A stretch of 64,000 bases of DNA from assembly GCF_001553685.1 (NCBI RefSeq), contig NZ_CP014264.1:752001-816000 (forward strand). The letters are read 5' to 3'. This document shows, piece by piece, positions 17,659-25,259 of the stretch (positions within the stretch are counted from its first letter, which is position 1; each line of letters opens with the position of its first letter). The position numbers were made by a program, and so were the translations under genes. The notes under the pieces are model-generated. The model worked only from the letters and a program-made list of their open reading frames with translations. It was not told the DNA's origin and made no database searches. Origin of the DNA: Streptococcus sp. oral taxon 431 (GTDB lineage Bacteria; Bacillota; Bacilli; Lactobacillales; Streptococcaceae).

Positions 17659-18735
17659 TTAAAAATGATTTTTCCAGGCATGGAAACGAGCATCCAGCAG
17701 GAGTTGTGTCAGATTTTTTAAGATTTCAACTTGCTCAGGCTCTAGAGTCTGAGCTTGAGAAACAAGTTGTCGAACATGGTCAATAGCATTTTTAGAAGAC
17801 AGTTCATTAATGGAGCTGATTCCAGATTCTAGAATGGTACCAAAGAAGAGATCAAAGTAGAGTTCTAGTTCTTCATCGGGCACACTATCCACCCATTCTT
17901 TGAGAGTGTCTTTGATTTGGAGACTTTCGCTACTGATGGCCTCTAGTTGGACAAAGTGGTGTCCCTCTGTCAGCCAACTAAAGGTACTGTGTTGGGCGAT
18001 ACCGCCGAGAGCTGTAGACTTGACGACGATAGGTGTATCAGGGACTTCTAGCATCATGCCAATGACAGATCCCTGTGGGACATAGCGGCGAATTTTTGGA
18101 ATAACATCTTGATAACCAGTGGTTTCAGTCAGATGAGCCTGCAAACCAGGGGCATCGTAGGTATAAATCGCAGATATCTTTTCCTGCAATTCAGGTAGGA
18201 TTTGACTAGCAGCATAGATGGCTAGATTCCCACCTTTAGAATGTCCAGCAAGCATGACTTTTTGTTTTGGATGTTGGGTAAAGAAATCTTCCAAGTATTC
18301 AAGAGCATCCTTTTGGGCAGGGATTTCCTTCATGTAGGTCATATGGAAATCTTCCTTCCAACCAATAATACTGTCGTCTGTGCCACGAAAGACAATCAGA
18401 TAAGTATCTAGGTTCAGACGATAGGTCATAGCAGCAAACTGCTTTTGAAGTTCTGTGTCGACCTCGTTGACAAAATTAGAAAGTTTGCTATTTTTAAAAC
18501 GTTTGTGTTGGGATAACTGATCGAGGAGCTGAAGCCGTTCTTTATTGGTCAACATGGTACTTTCTCGAGGGACGCGTGTTGCGACATCGCTTAAACGATT
18601 GACGGATTGGTCCAACAAGTTATCAAAAGACAGGTAGGTCAGCTCTGTCAAAGCAAGTATATCCAGTTCATTTAAGGGAATATCATAAAAAGAATCGTAT
18701 TGAACGTCAGTTAGGTAGTCGAAAATATTGGCCAT
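17659..18735 (-). CDS. DUF2974 (Mbeg1-like) alpha/beta-hydrolase
   Basis: A 358-aa protein of the DUF2974 family, which has an alpha/beta-hydrolase fold. The nucleophile elbow is GHSKGGNLAIYAA near residue 165, preceded by the strand YLIVFRGTDDSIIGW, as in class 3 lipases. A catalytic Asp is likely in YTYDAPGL and a His in EGHHFVQL. There is no signal peptide, so the protein is presumably cytoplasmic. The true substrate is unknown. AAAGGAG precedes the ATG. It is divergent from the response-regulator gene. Confidence 0.82.
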   Translation of the reverse strand: MANIFDYLTDVQYDSFYDIPLNELDILALTELTYLSFDNLLDQSVNRLSDVATRVPRESTMLTNKERLQLLDQLSQHKRFKNSKLSNFVNEVDTELQKQFAAMTYRLNLDTYLIVFRGTDDSIIGWKEDFHMTYMKEIPAQKDALEYLEDFFTQHPKQKVMLAGHSKGGNLAIYAASQILPELQEKISAIYTYDAPGLQAHLTETTGYQDVIPKIRRYVPQGSVIGMMLEVPDTPIVVKSTALGGIAQHSTFSWLTEGHHFVQLEAISSESLQIKDTLKEWVDSVPDEELELYFDLFFGTILESGISSINELSSKNAIDHVRQLVSQAQTLEPEQVEILKNLTQLLLDARFHAWKNHF

Positions 18736-18802
18736 GGGAACTCCTTTCTTAACTTTTATCTTATCAGATTTGCATCAATTTCGCTAGTAGTGAGAAGAAT
18801 TT

Positions 18803-18811
18803 TGCTATAAT
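18803..18811 (+). promoter_or_regulatory. Extended -10 promoter of the RR01/HK01-like pair
   Basis: TGCTATAAT is an extended -10 element (TGn plus TATAAT at 18806-18811), 19 bases upstream of the response-regulator start. A GGAGGAG ribosome site lies between. Confidence 0.6.
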
Positions 18812-18830
18812 ATAGAAAAAGGAGGAGCAG

Positions 18831-19508
18831 ATGCACAAGATTTTACTAGTAGAAGATGATCCAGTTATTCGTCAGCAAGTTGGGAAAATGCTCTCCGAAT
18901 GGGGTTTTGAAGTAGTTATGGTAGAAGACTTCATGGAAGTTCTGACACTATTTGTTCAATCTCAACCTCATCTGGTTCTCATGGATATCGGCTTGCCTCT
19001 CTTTAATGGTTATCACTGGTGCCAGGAGATTCGCAAGATTTCCAAAGTTCCTATTATGTTTCTGTCTTCAAGAGACCAGGCTATGGACATCGTGATGGCT
19101 ATTAACATGGGGGCAGATGATTTTGTGACCAAGCCTTTTGACCAGCAGGTACTTTTAGCTAAGGTACAAGGATTATTGCGCCGCTCTTATGAGTTTGGAC
19201 GGGATGAGAGTCTCCTAGAGTATGCTGGAGTTATCCTCAATACCAAATCTATGGATGTGCATGTCAATGGCAAAGCTATCAGTTTAACAAAGAATGAATT
19301 TCAGATTTTACGGGTTTTATTTGAACATGCAGGAAATATCGTAGCGCGTGATGACTTGATGCGTGAACTCTGGAACAGTGACTTTTTTATTGACGACAAT
19401 ACCTTGTCTGTTAATGTCGCTCGTTTGCGTAAGAAATTGGAGGAAGAAGGTTTGATTGGTTTTATTGAAACCAAGAAAGGAATAGGGTACGGATTGAAAC
19501 ATGCTTGA
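18831..19508 (+). CDS. OmpR-family response regulator, BceR-like (TCS01 RR01 homologue)
   Basis: A 225-aa regulator. The receiver domain has the acidic pair EDD at residues 8-10, the phosphoacceptor Asp in VLMDIGLP near 52 and Lys in VTKPFD near 101. The C-terminal winged-helix DNA-binding domain ends in VNVARLRKKLEEEG and GIGYGLKHA. It resembles RR01 of pneumococcal TCS01, reported to control a BceAB antimicrobial-peptide transporter. It overlaps the kinase gene by eight bases. Its likely target is the palindrome at 20566-20593 ahead of the ABC genes. Confidence 0.88.
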   Translation: MHKILLVEDDPVIRQQVGKMLSEWGFEVVMVEDFMEVLTLFVQSQPHLVLMDIGLPLFNGYHWCQEIRKISKVPIMFLSSRDQAMDIVMAINMGADDFVTKPFDQQVLLAKVQGLLRRSYEFGRDESLLEYAGVILNTKSMDVHVNGKAISLTKNEFQILRVLFEHAGNIVARDDLMRELWNSDFFIDDNTLSVNVARLRKKLEEEGLIGFIETKKGIGYGLKHA

Positions 19509-20475
19509 ACTTAAAAGTTTTTTTCTAGCTTATATCCGTTCGCGTAGCCGTTTTTTTGCTTTTATTCTGTTATTGACGGGTCTCATCTTTCTTTTTGATG
19601 TCCTATTTGTTAGTCAAGGACCTTACTTTAACTATTTCTTCTTTCTATCTACATTTTTGACATTTTTGTTTTTGGTATTTGATTTCTTGATAGAATTGCA
19701 ACGTTATCGTAAGGAATTGCTCTATGGCGAAAGAAAAGCTAAGTCACCAATGGAAGTCCTTCTAACTGAAAAATTAGAGAAAAGCGAATCTGAACTCTAT
19801 CAAAAGAAATCAGATGCTGAAAACCGCTATAATGATTTGGTGGACTACTATACACTCTGGGTTCATCAGATAAAAACACCAATTGCAGCCAGTAAACTCC
19901 TTGTAAGTGAGGTGGCGGATCGCCAACTGAAGCAACAGTTGGAACAGGAAATTTTTAAGATTGATTCCTATACCAATCTCGTTCTCCAATATCTACGCTT
20001 AGAAAGCTTCCATGATGATTTGGTTTTGAAGAAAGAAAATATAGAAGATTTGGTCAAGGAAGTCATTCGCAAATATGCCCTTTTCTTTATTCAGAAAGGT
20101 CTAAGTATTAATCTGCATGACTTAGACAGGAGCATTGTGACGGATAAAAAATGGCTGTTGGTAGTTATTGAACAAATCCTGTCAAATAGCCTCAAGTACA
20201 CAAATGCAGGTGGAATTGAAGTCTATATGGATGGTCAAGAACTTTGCATCAAGGATACTGGGATTGGCATCAAAAACAGTGATCGGTTGCGAGTCTTTGA
20301 ACGTGGATTTTCAGGATATAATGGTCGAATGACCCAGCAGTCATCTGGACTTGGGCTCTATCTAACCCAGAAAATCAGCCAAGAATTAGGACATCAGATC
20401 CGTATCGAATCTGAACTTGGTCAAGGGACGACTGTGCGCATTAAGTTTTCAGAAGTAAACCTACTGATTGAGTGA
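19501..20475 (+). CDS. Intramembrane-sensing histidine kinase, BceS-like (HK01 homologue)
   Basis: A 324-aa kinase with two N-terminal membrane helices (about residues 14-34 and 40-62) joined by only a few external residues. This is the hallmark of BceS-type kinases that sense flux through a partner ABC transporter rather than a ligand directly. The H-box is WVHQIKTPIAASK near residue 122; the N, G1 and G2 boxes (QILSNSLKYT, IKDTGIGI, SSGLGLYLTQ) are complete. It is coupled to the regulator upstream and is followed by a hairpin before the ABC genes. Confidence 0.88.
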   Translation: MLELKSFFLAYIRSRSRFFAFILLLTGLIFLFDVLFVSQGPYFNYFFFLSTFLTFLFLVFDFLIELQRYRKELLYGERKAKSPMEVLLTEKLEKSESELYQKKSDAENRYNDLVDYYTLWVHQIKTPIAASKLLVSEVADRQLKQQLEQEIFKIDSYTNLVLQYLRLESFHDDLVLKKENIEDLVKEVIRKYALFFIQKGLSINLHDLDRSIVTDKKWLLVVIEQILSNSLKYTNAGGIEVYMDGQELCIKDTGIGIKNSDRLRVFERGFSGYNGRMTQQSSGLGLYLTQKISQELGHQIRIESELGQGTTVRIKFSEVNLLIE

Positions 20476-20486
20476 AAAGAATTACT

Positions 20487-20516
20487 AAGAGCTTGGAAGA
20501 ATCCTTTCAGGCTCTT
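20487..20516 (+). terminator. Terminator between kinase and ABC genes
   Basis: AAGAGCTTGGAAG (20487-20499) pairs with CTTTCAGGCTCTT (20504-20516) with two wobbles around an AATC loop. The downstream T run is short, so termination may be incomplete. Confidence 0.6.
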
Positions 20517-20565
20517 CTTTAGACCTTGTTATGGTAAGAAAGCAGGCTTCAATCAGATAAAAAAT

Positions 20566-20616
20566 TGTAATCTTACAAAAATGTAAGATTACAGACCTCT
20601 TTTGTAAGGTTATGTT
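20566..20616 (+). promoter_or_regulatory. BceR-type operator and candidate promoter
   Basis: TGTAATCTTACA (20566-20577) and TGTAAGATTACA (20582-20593) form a perfect 12-bp inverted repeat around AAAA. Its core TTACA-N4-TGTAA fits the binding pattern I recall for BceR-like regulators. A weak -10 candidate TATGTT lies at 20611-20616, about 24 bases beyond the core, without a good -35. That is the layout expected of an activated promoter. Confidence 0.75.
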
Positions 20617-20674
20617 ATGGCAAGCCATCTTTTTTTGGAGTAAACTTAGAGCATAAAGAAAAAGGAGAGAAACC

Positions 20675-20788
20675 ATGAAAACAATCTTACAAAAGAAACA
20701 TACAGGTAAACCAAGTCCAAAAGAGATCGAGCGAGTTCAGCTCGGTTGCGCTATTATGCAGGCTCAGTTTCAACTAATGAGATATTAA
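20675..20788 (+). CDS. Uncharacterised 37-aa protein upstream of BceAB
   Basis: An ATG with a strong AAAGGAGAG site about five bases upstream opens a 37-codon frame encoding a basic, soluble peptide (starts MKTILQKKHTGKPSP, ends AQFQLMRY) with a single Cys near residue 25. There is no signal peptide or membrane segment. It lies between the Bce operator and the ABC ATPase gene, 13 bases before that gene, so it would be the first product of the induced transcript. I do not recognise a family. It could be a small regulator of the transporter or kinase, or a translated leader; the well-placed ribosome site argues that it is translated. Confidence 0.6.
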   Translation: MKTILQKKHTGKPSPKEIERVQLGCAIMQAQFQLMRY

Positions 20789-20801
20789 AAAGGAGATTAT
20801 C

Positions 20802-21560
20802 ATGACACTATTAGATGTAAAACACGTTCAAAAGATTTATAAAACACGTTTCCAAGGCAACCAAGTAGAAGCCCTGAAAGATATTCATTTTACTGTAGAA
20901 AAAGGTGACTACGTTGCTATCATGGGTGAATCTGGTTCTGGGAAATCTACTTTACTCAATATTCTCGCCATGCTTGACAAACCAACTCGTGGTCAGGTCT
21001 TCCTAAACGGAACAGACACAGCTACCATTAAAAATACTGAAGCATCAAGCTTCCGTCGTGAAAAGTTAGGCTTTGTCTTCCAAGACTTCAATTTGTTAGA
21101 TACGCTTTCTGTTAAAGACAATATCTTACTCCCTTTGGTATTGTCTAGAAAGCCTATTACAGAAATGATGAAAAAATTGGTCGTAACGGCTGAAAATCTT
21201 GGCATCAACCAATTGCAGGAGAAGTATCCTTATGAAATTTCTGGGGGGCAAAAACAACGGGTAGCAGTTGCACGCGCCATCATTACAGAACCTGAAATTC
21301 TCCTTGCTGATGAGCCAACAGGAGCTCTAGACTCTAAATCATCTGCAGCCCTTCTTGATATTTTTGATCAGATCAATGAACAAGGACAAACCATTCTCAT
21401 GGTAACCCACTCAACAGCTGCGGCCAGTCGTGCGAAACGTGTCCTCTTCATCAAGGATGGCATCCTTTACAATCAAATCTACCGTGGTGAAAAGACTGAA
21501 CGTCAGATGTTCCAAGAAATCTCTGACACCTTGACTGTTATGGCAAGTGAGGTGAACTAG
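20802..21560 (+). CDS. ABC transporter ATP-binding protein, BceA-like
   Basis: A 252-aa ATPase of the MacB/BceA group. Walker A is GESGSGKST near residue 46, the Q-loop is [10 protein letters not shown], the signature [15 protein letters not shown] near 148, Walker [13 protein letters not shown], and the H-loop MVTHSTAAA. Together with the downstream FtsX-type permease it should remove bacitracin-type or lantibiotic peptides from lipid II cycle intermediates and signal to the BceS-like kinase. AAAGGAG lies just upstream of the ATG. One base separates it from the permease gene. Confidence 0.9.
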   Translation: MTLLDVKHVQKIYKTRFQGNQVEALKDIHFTVEKGDYVAIMGESGSGKSTLLNILAMLDKPTRGQVFLNGTDTATIKNTEASSFRREKLGFVFQDFNLLDTLSVKDNILLPLVLSRKPITEMMKKLVVTAENLGINQLQEKYPYEISGGQKQRVAVARAIITEPEILLADEPTGALDSKSSAALLDIFDQINEQGQTILMVTHSTAAASRAKRVLFIKDGILYNQIYRGEKTERQMFQEISDTLTVMASEVN

Positions 21561-21561
21561 T

Positions 21562-23553
21562 ATGTTTCGATTAACCAATAAGTTGGCCATCTCCAACTTA
21601 ATCAAAAACCGTAAACTCTATTATCCTTTTGCACTAGCAGTTCTCCTTGCAGTTACTATCAGCTACCTATTTTATTCATTAACTTTTAATCCTAAAATGG
21701 TAGAAATGCGGGGTGGATCTTCTATTCAATTTACCCTACAACTAGGTCTCATCGTAGTAACACTTGCATCTGCCATTATCGTCCTTTATGCCAACAGTTT
21801 TGTCATGAAAAATCGTTCCAAAGAACTGGGTATATATGGCATGTTGGGACTAGAAAAGCGACATTTGATTGGTATGACCTTCAAGGAACTCCTGATTTTT
21901 GGTCTAGTAACAGTCACTGCTGGGATTGGGATTGGTGCCCTCTTTGACAATCTGATTTTCGCTTTATTGCTCAAACTTTCAAAGATGAAGGTGGAGTTAG
22001 TCGCAACCTTCCAATGGTCCGTAGTCCTTTCCATCCTTCTGGTATTTGGTTTTATCTTTTTAGTCATTGTCTTCCTAAATGCTATCCGCATTATCCGTAT
22101 GGATGCTCTCCAACTATCTCGTGAGAAAGCAAAAGGTGAGAAGAAGGGCCGTTTCCTAGTGTTTCAGACAATCTTGGGACTACTCTCTTTAGGTAGTGGC
22201 TATTATCTAGCTCAAAGCGTAACAAATGCTCTATTAGCTATTTCTACCTTCTTTTTAGCTGTAATACTGGTCATTTTAGGAACCTATCTCTTGTTCAATG
22301 CTGGGATTACAGTTTTCTTGAAAATGCTCAAGAAAAACAAGAAATATTACTACAAACCTAACAATCTCATCTCTGTTTCTAACCTCATTTTCCGTATGAA
22401 GAAAAATGCGGTTGGTTTAGCGACTATCGCCATCCTTTCCACCATGGTTTTGGTCACCATGTCGGCAGCAACCAGTATTTACAATGGTTCTGAAAATATT
22501 AAAAAACTCCTGTATCCTCACGATATGTCAATTTCAGGACAAAATGTAGAAGTTGAGGATTTAGACCAACTTTTAACTCAGTATGCCAAGGAAAAGAACC
22601 TAACAATCAGCACTAAGGATGTTCTTAGCTATGCAAGTTTCGGCCTTTCTAGTCAAGATGGTACCAAATTAACCACCTTTGCAAAAGGTCAAAATAGTGT
22701 TATGCCCAAGACAGTTTTCCTAGTCTTTGATCAAAAGGATTATGAAAAAATGACTGGACAAAAGCTGAACCTTACGAATAATGAGGTGGGACTATTCGCT
22801 AAGAACGATGGCCTTAAAGGTCAAAAAGCATTCAGTCTGAACAATCAGAACTATACGATCAAGCAAGAAATCCAGCAAGATTTCCTCAGAGACCATGTTG
22901 CTAACCAGTATGTACTTTTGATCTCAGATTATAACTACCTTGTTGTCTCAAATTTGCAGGACTTTTTAGATAAATACCAGGATTCTGCTATATACACTCA
23001 GCTATATGGTGGAATGGATGTGACAGCAAGTAAAGAGGAACAGTTAAAGCTATCTGATGATTTCGATGCGTATGTGAATAATTTCAGTCACAATCTCAAG
23101 AACGAGGATGGTATGGTTTACGGTGCAAACATTGCGAGTGAGTCAACTGTCGAAATGAACGCTCTCTTTGGTGGAGTCCTCTTTATCGGTATTTTTCTCT
23201 CTATCATCTTTATGGTAGGTACTGTACTCGTTATCTACTATAAACAAATTTCAGAAGGTTATGAAGACCGTGAACGCTTTGTCATTCTGCAAAAGGTTGG
23301 TTTGGATCAAAAACAAATCAAGCAAACCATTAACAAGCAGGTCTTGACTGTTTTCTTCCTACCTCTGGCCTTTGCCTTCCTTCATCTGGCTTTTGCTTAT
23401 CACATGTTGAGCCTGATTCTCAAGGTCGTTGGTGTTGTTGATTCAGCCATGATGTTAAGTGTAACACTTTCTATTTGTGGTATCTTTGCTTTAGTTTATG
23501 TACTAATCTTTATGATAACTTCAAGAAGCTATCGCAAGATTGTTCAAATATAA
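21562..23553 (+). CDS. ABC transporter permease, BceB-like (FtsX family)
   Basis: The 663-aa permease has the Bce topology: about seven membrane helices in residues 18-305, a large external domain of roughly 210 residues (about 310-520), then three helices to the end. That external domain is the proposed peptide/lipid II complex sensor. FtsX-type segments occur at residues 60-170 (KNRSKELGIYGMLGLEKRHL) and near the C terminus (EDRERFVILQKVGLDQKQ). It follows the ATPase directly. In pneumococcus the comparable ABC genes are, as I recall, unlinked to TCS01; here they adjoin the two-component pair. Confidence 0.9.
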   Translation: MFRLTNKLAISNLIKNRKLYYPFALAVLLAVTISYLFYSLTFNPKMVEMRGGSSIQFTLQLGLIVVTLASAIIVLYANSFVMKNRSKELGIYGMLGLEKRHLIGMTFKELLIFGLVTVTAGIGIGALFDNLIFALLLKLSKMKVELVATFQWSVVLSILLVFGFIFLVIVFLNAIRIIRMDALQLSREKAKGEKKGRFLVFQTILGLLSLGSGYYLAQSVTNALLAISTFFLAVILVILGTYLLFNAGITVFLKMLKKNKKYYYKPNNLISVSNLIFRMKKNAVGLATIAILSTMVLVTMSAATSIYNGSENIKKLLYPHDMSISGQNVEVEDLDQLLTQYAKEKNLTISTKDVLSYASFGLSSQDGTKLTTFAKGQNSVMPKTVFLVFDQKDYEKMTGQKLNLTNNEVGLFAKNDGLKGQKAFSLNNQNYTIKQEIQQDFLRDHVANQYVLLISDYNYLVVSNLQDFLDKYQDSAIYTQLYGGMDVTASKEEQLKLSDDFDAYVNNFSHNLKNEDGMVYGANIASESTVEMNALFGGVLFIGIFLSIIFMVGTVLVIYYKQISEGYEDRERFVILQKVGLDQKQIKQTINKQVLTVFFLPLAFAFLHLAFAYHMLSLILKVVGVVDSAMMLSVTLSICGIFALVYVLIFMITSRSYRKIVQI

Positions 23554-23563
23554 AAATAAAGGA

Positions 23564-23770
23564 TATAATGTAAAGTCAGAAAGTTATTTTGACGGAGGAA
23601 TCCTAGATTATATTGGATACTCTATCTTAGTAGCCATAATTTGCGGGTTTACCTTGGGGATCGCAATACCTTGACCGATTTGCATGATGCAAAATTGGAA
23701 AGCCAAACACACTCATCATGTTTAAACATTAAAACGTTATCTTCTTTCAGAGGAGATAACGTTTTTTCTT
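23564..23770 (+). ncRNA. Candidate independent non-coding transcript
   Basis: A promoter-like TTGTTC (23540-23545) with TATAAT (23564-23569) at 18 bases would start RNA near 23576. A strong terminator at 23731-23767 would end it, giving about 190 nt. There is no credible ORF. Internal pairings include TTGCG with CGCAA (near 23640-23665) and TTTGCAT with ATGCAAA (near 23680). I do not recognise a known RNA class; a 6S-like or leader RNA is possible by size only. The rest of this gap, up to 24003, holds only the DUF389 gene's upstream region with a TATAAT at 23856. Confidence 0.4.
23731..23767 (+). terminator. Strong Rho-independent terminator
   Basis: AAAACGTTATCT (23731-23742) pairs with AGATAACGTTTT (23754-23765), extended by a few inner pairs, and a T run follows. 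Confidence 0.88.
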
Positions 23771-24003
23771 CTTCGGATAAGGAAACAAAAATTTCTACCT
23801 TTCTCTATCTTTTAAATTGATTGATTTCTTCAGAGAAAGGCTGTAAAATTTTTGATATAATGTTAAGGATGGACTGATGGATATTTAAAGGATCATTTTC
23901 AAAAGAATGACAGGTGAGAATTAAAAATATGTAAGATTGGACAGATGTCTCTCTACCATCATCCATACAGAAACAAGATTATATGAAATAAAAGGAGTAA
24001 CCA

Positions 24004-25053
24004 ATGACCGGAAACTATTCAACACGTGAATACCGTGAGAAATTATATGATGACCTTCATGTTCGATTAAGAGATACAGTGATTTTGATGTGTGCGATTT
24101 TTATTGCCTCTATAGGTCTAAATATGAATTCAACAGCTGTCATTATTGGAGCCATGCTGATTTCCCCTCTTATGACACCGATTGTTGGACTGGGGTTTGG
24201 TTTAGCTATTTTTGATACGCGTTTAATCAAGCAATCTCTAGAGGTTTTATTTACTCAAGTATTAGTCAGTTTGCTTGTCTCGACTCTGTATTTCTGGATT
24301 TCTCCCTTATCTTATACAAGTAGCGAGTTGATTGCACGAACATCTCCAACCATTTGGGATGTTCTCATTGCTATTGCTGGTGGGATTGCAGGTGTAATTG
24401 GTTCAAGGAAAAAAGAAGCAAATAATATCGTGCCTGGAGTAGCCATTGCAACAGCTCTGATGCCACCTATCTGTACTGCAGGTTATGGTTTAGCTAATGG
24501 AAATGTACGATTTTTATTCGGAGCTCTCTATCTTTTCTTGATCAACTGTGTCTTTATCATGCTAATCAACATTGTTGGAACAAGAATTTTGATGAGAAAA
24601 TCTCCTTTAAGTTCATTTAAAGAGCTAAACATTAAAATGAGAATTGGGTTGATATCCTTAATTGTATTATTGGTTCTTCCAGCCAGCTATTCAGCAGTCA
24701 CTCTGACGATAGATCAAGCACGAAAAGAAGGGATTAAACAGTTTGTAGGAAAAGAGTTCGCCAATCATACGGTCATTAATCAAGTCTACAAGTCTAGGGA
24801 CAATGAATTGGTCTTGACAGTTGTTGGAGATCCGATTTCAGAAGAAGAATTAGAAACAATTCTCCAAAAACAAGCCTCTTACGGGATTCAATCTGTTCAA
24901 TTGAAAGTCAATCAGGTTCATAATTCGACAAAATTAGATAGTGAGATGACCAAGGAATTTTATGAAACCATTAATAAGTATATCGATCAAAAACTCTCTG
25001 AAAAAGATTCACAAAAAGATCTCGTAAAAGAAAATGAAGCAGACAAGGATTGA
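24004..25053 (+). CDS. DUF389/TIGR00341-type membrane protein
   Basis: A 349-aa membrane protein with a conserved core of about six helices in residues 25-235. The family blocks are AMLISPLMTPIVGLGFG near residue 50 and GSRKKEANNIVPG near 135, followed by ATALMPPICTAGYGLANG. A soluble C-terminal domain (about 240-349) ends in a charged tail. The biochemical function of DUF389 proteins is unknown. AAGGAG precedes the ATG at good spacing. It stands alone between two terminators and is flanked by the Bce module and thrS. Confidence 0.82.
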   Translation: MTGNYSTREYREKLYDDLHVRLRDTVILMCAIFIASIGLNMNSTAVIIGAMLISPLMTPIVGLGFGLAIFDTRLIKQSLEVLFTQVLVSLLVSTLYFWISPLSYTSSELIARTSPTIWDVLIAIAGGIAGVIGSRKKEANNIVPGVAIATALMPPICTAGYGLANGNVRFLFGALYLFLINCVFIMLINIVGTRILMRKSPLSSFKELNIKMRIGLISLIVLLVLPASYSAVTLTIDQARKEGIKQFVGKEFANHTVINQVYKSRDNELVLTVVGDPISEEELETILQKQASYGIQSVQLKVNQVHNSTKLDSEMTKEFYETINKYIDQKLSEKDSQKDLVKENEADKD

Positions 25054-25190
25054 GGATATTGACCTTTTCTAACTCGAGGAAGCAAATCTTAGGAGGATAT
25101 CCTATATCCCAAAGTTAGTGGATAGAAAGGATCGTTGATGAGGCTGCCATTTGTGGAAGTTTGACCAATCACTACTAGCTCAGGATACAT

Positions 25191-25225
25191 AAAAAAGCAA
25201 CAACGTTTTCAGTTGTTGCTTTTTT
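25191..25225. terminator. Bidirectional terminator between DUF389 gene and thrS
   Basis: AAAAAAGCAACAAC (25191-25204) pairs perfectly with GTTGTTGCTTTTTT (25212-25225) around a 7-base loop. It is symmetrical, so it can end both convergent genes. Confidence 0.92.
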
Positions 25226-25259
25226 ATGTAGATGGGATTGTTATCCCAGATTTTATCGT

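Noticed and set aside
17556..17693. N-terminal extension of the MBL hydrolase with a hydrophobic segment resembling a signal peptide
   Set aside because: It crosses the terminator of the upstream gene, and a good ribosome site directs initiation at 17555.
23580..23720. Possible yybP-ykoY manganese riboswitch upstream of the DUF389 gene
   Set aside because: The conserved loops of that class are not visible, and a strong terminator with a further 240 bases separates the region from the gene.
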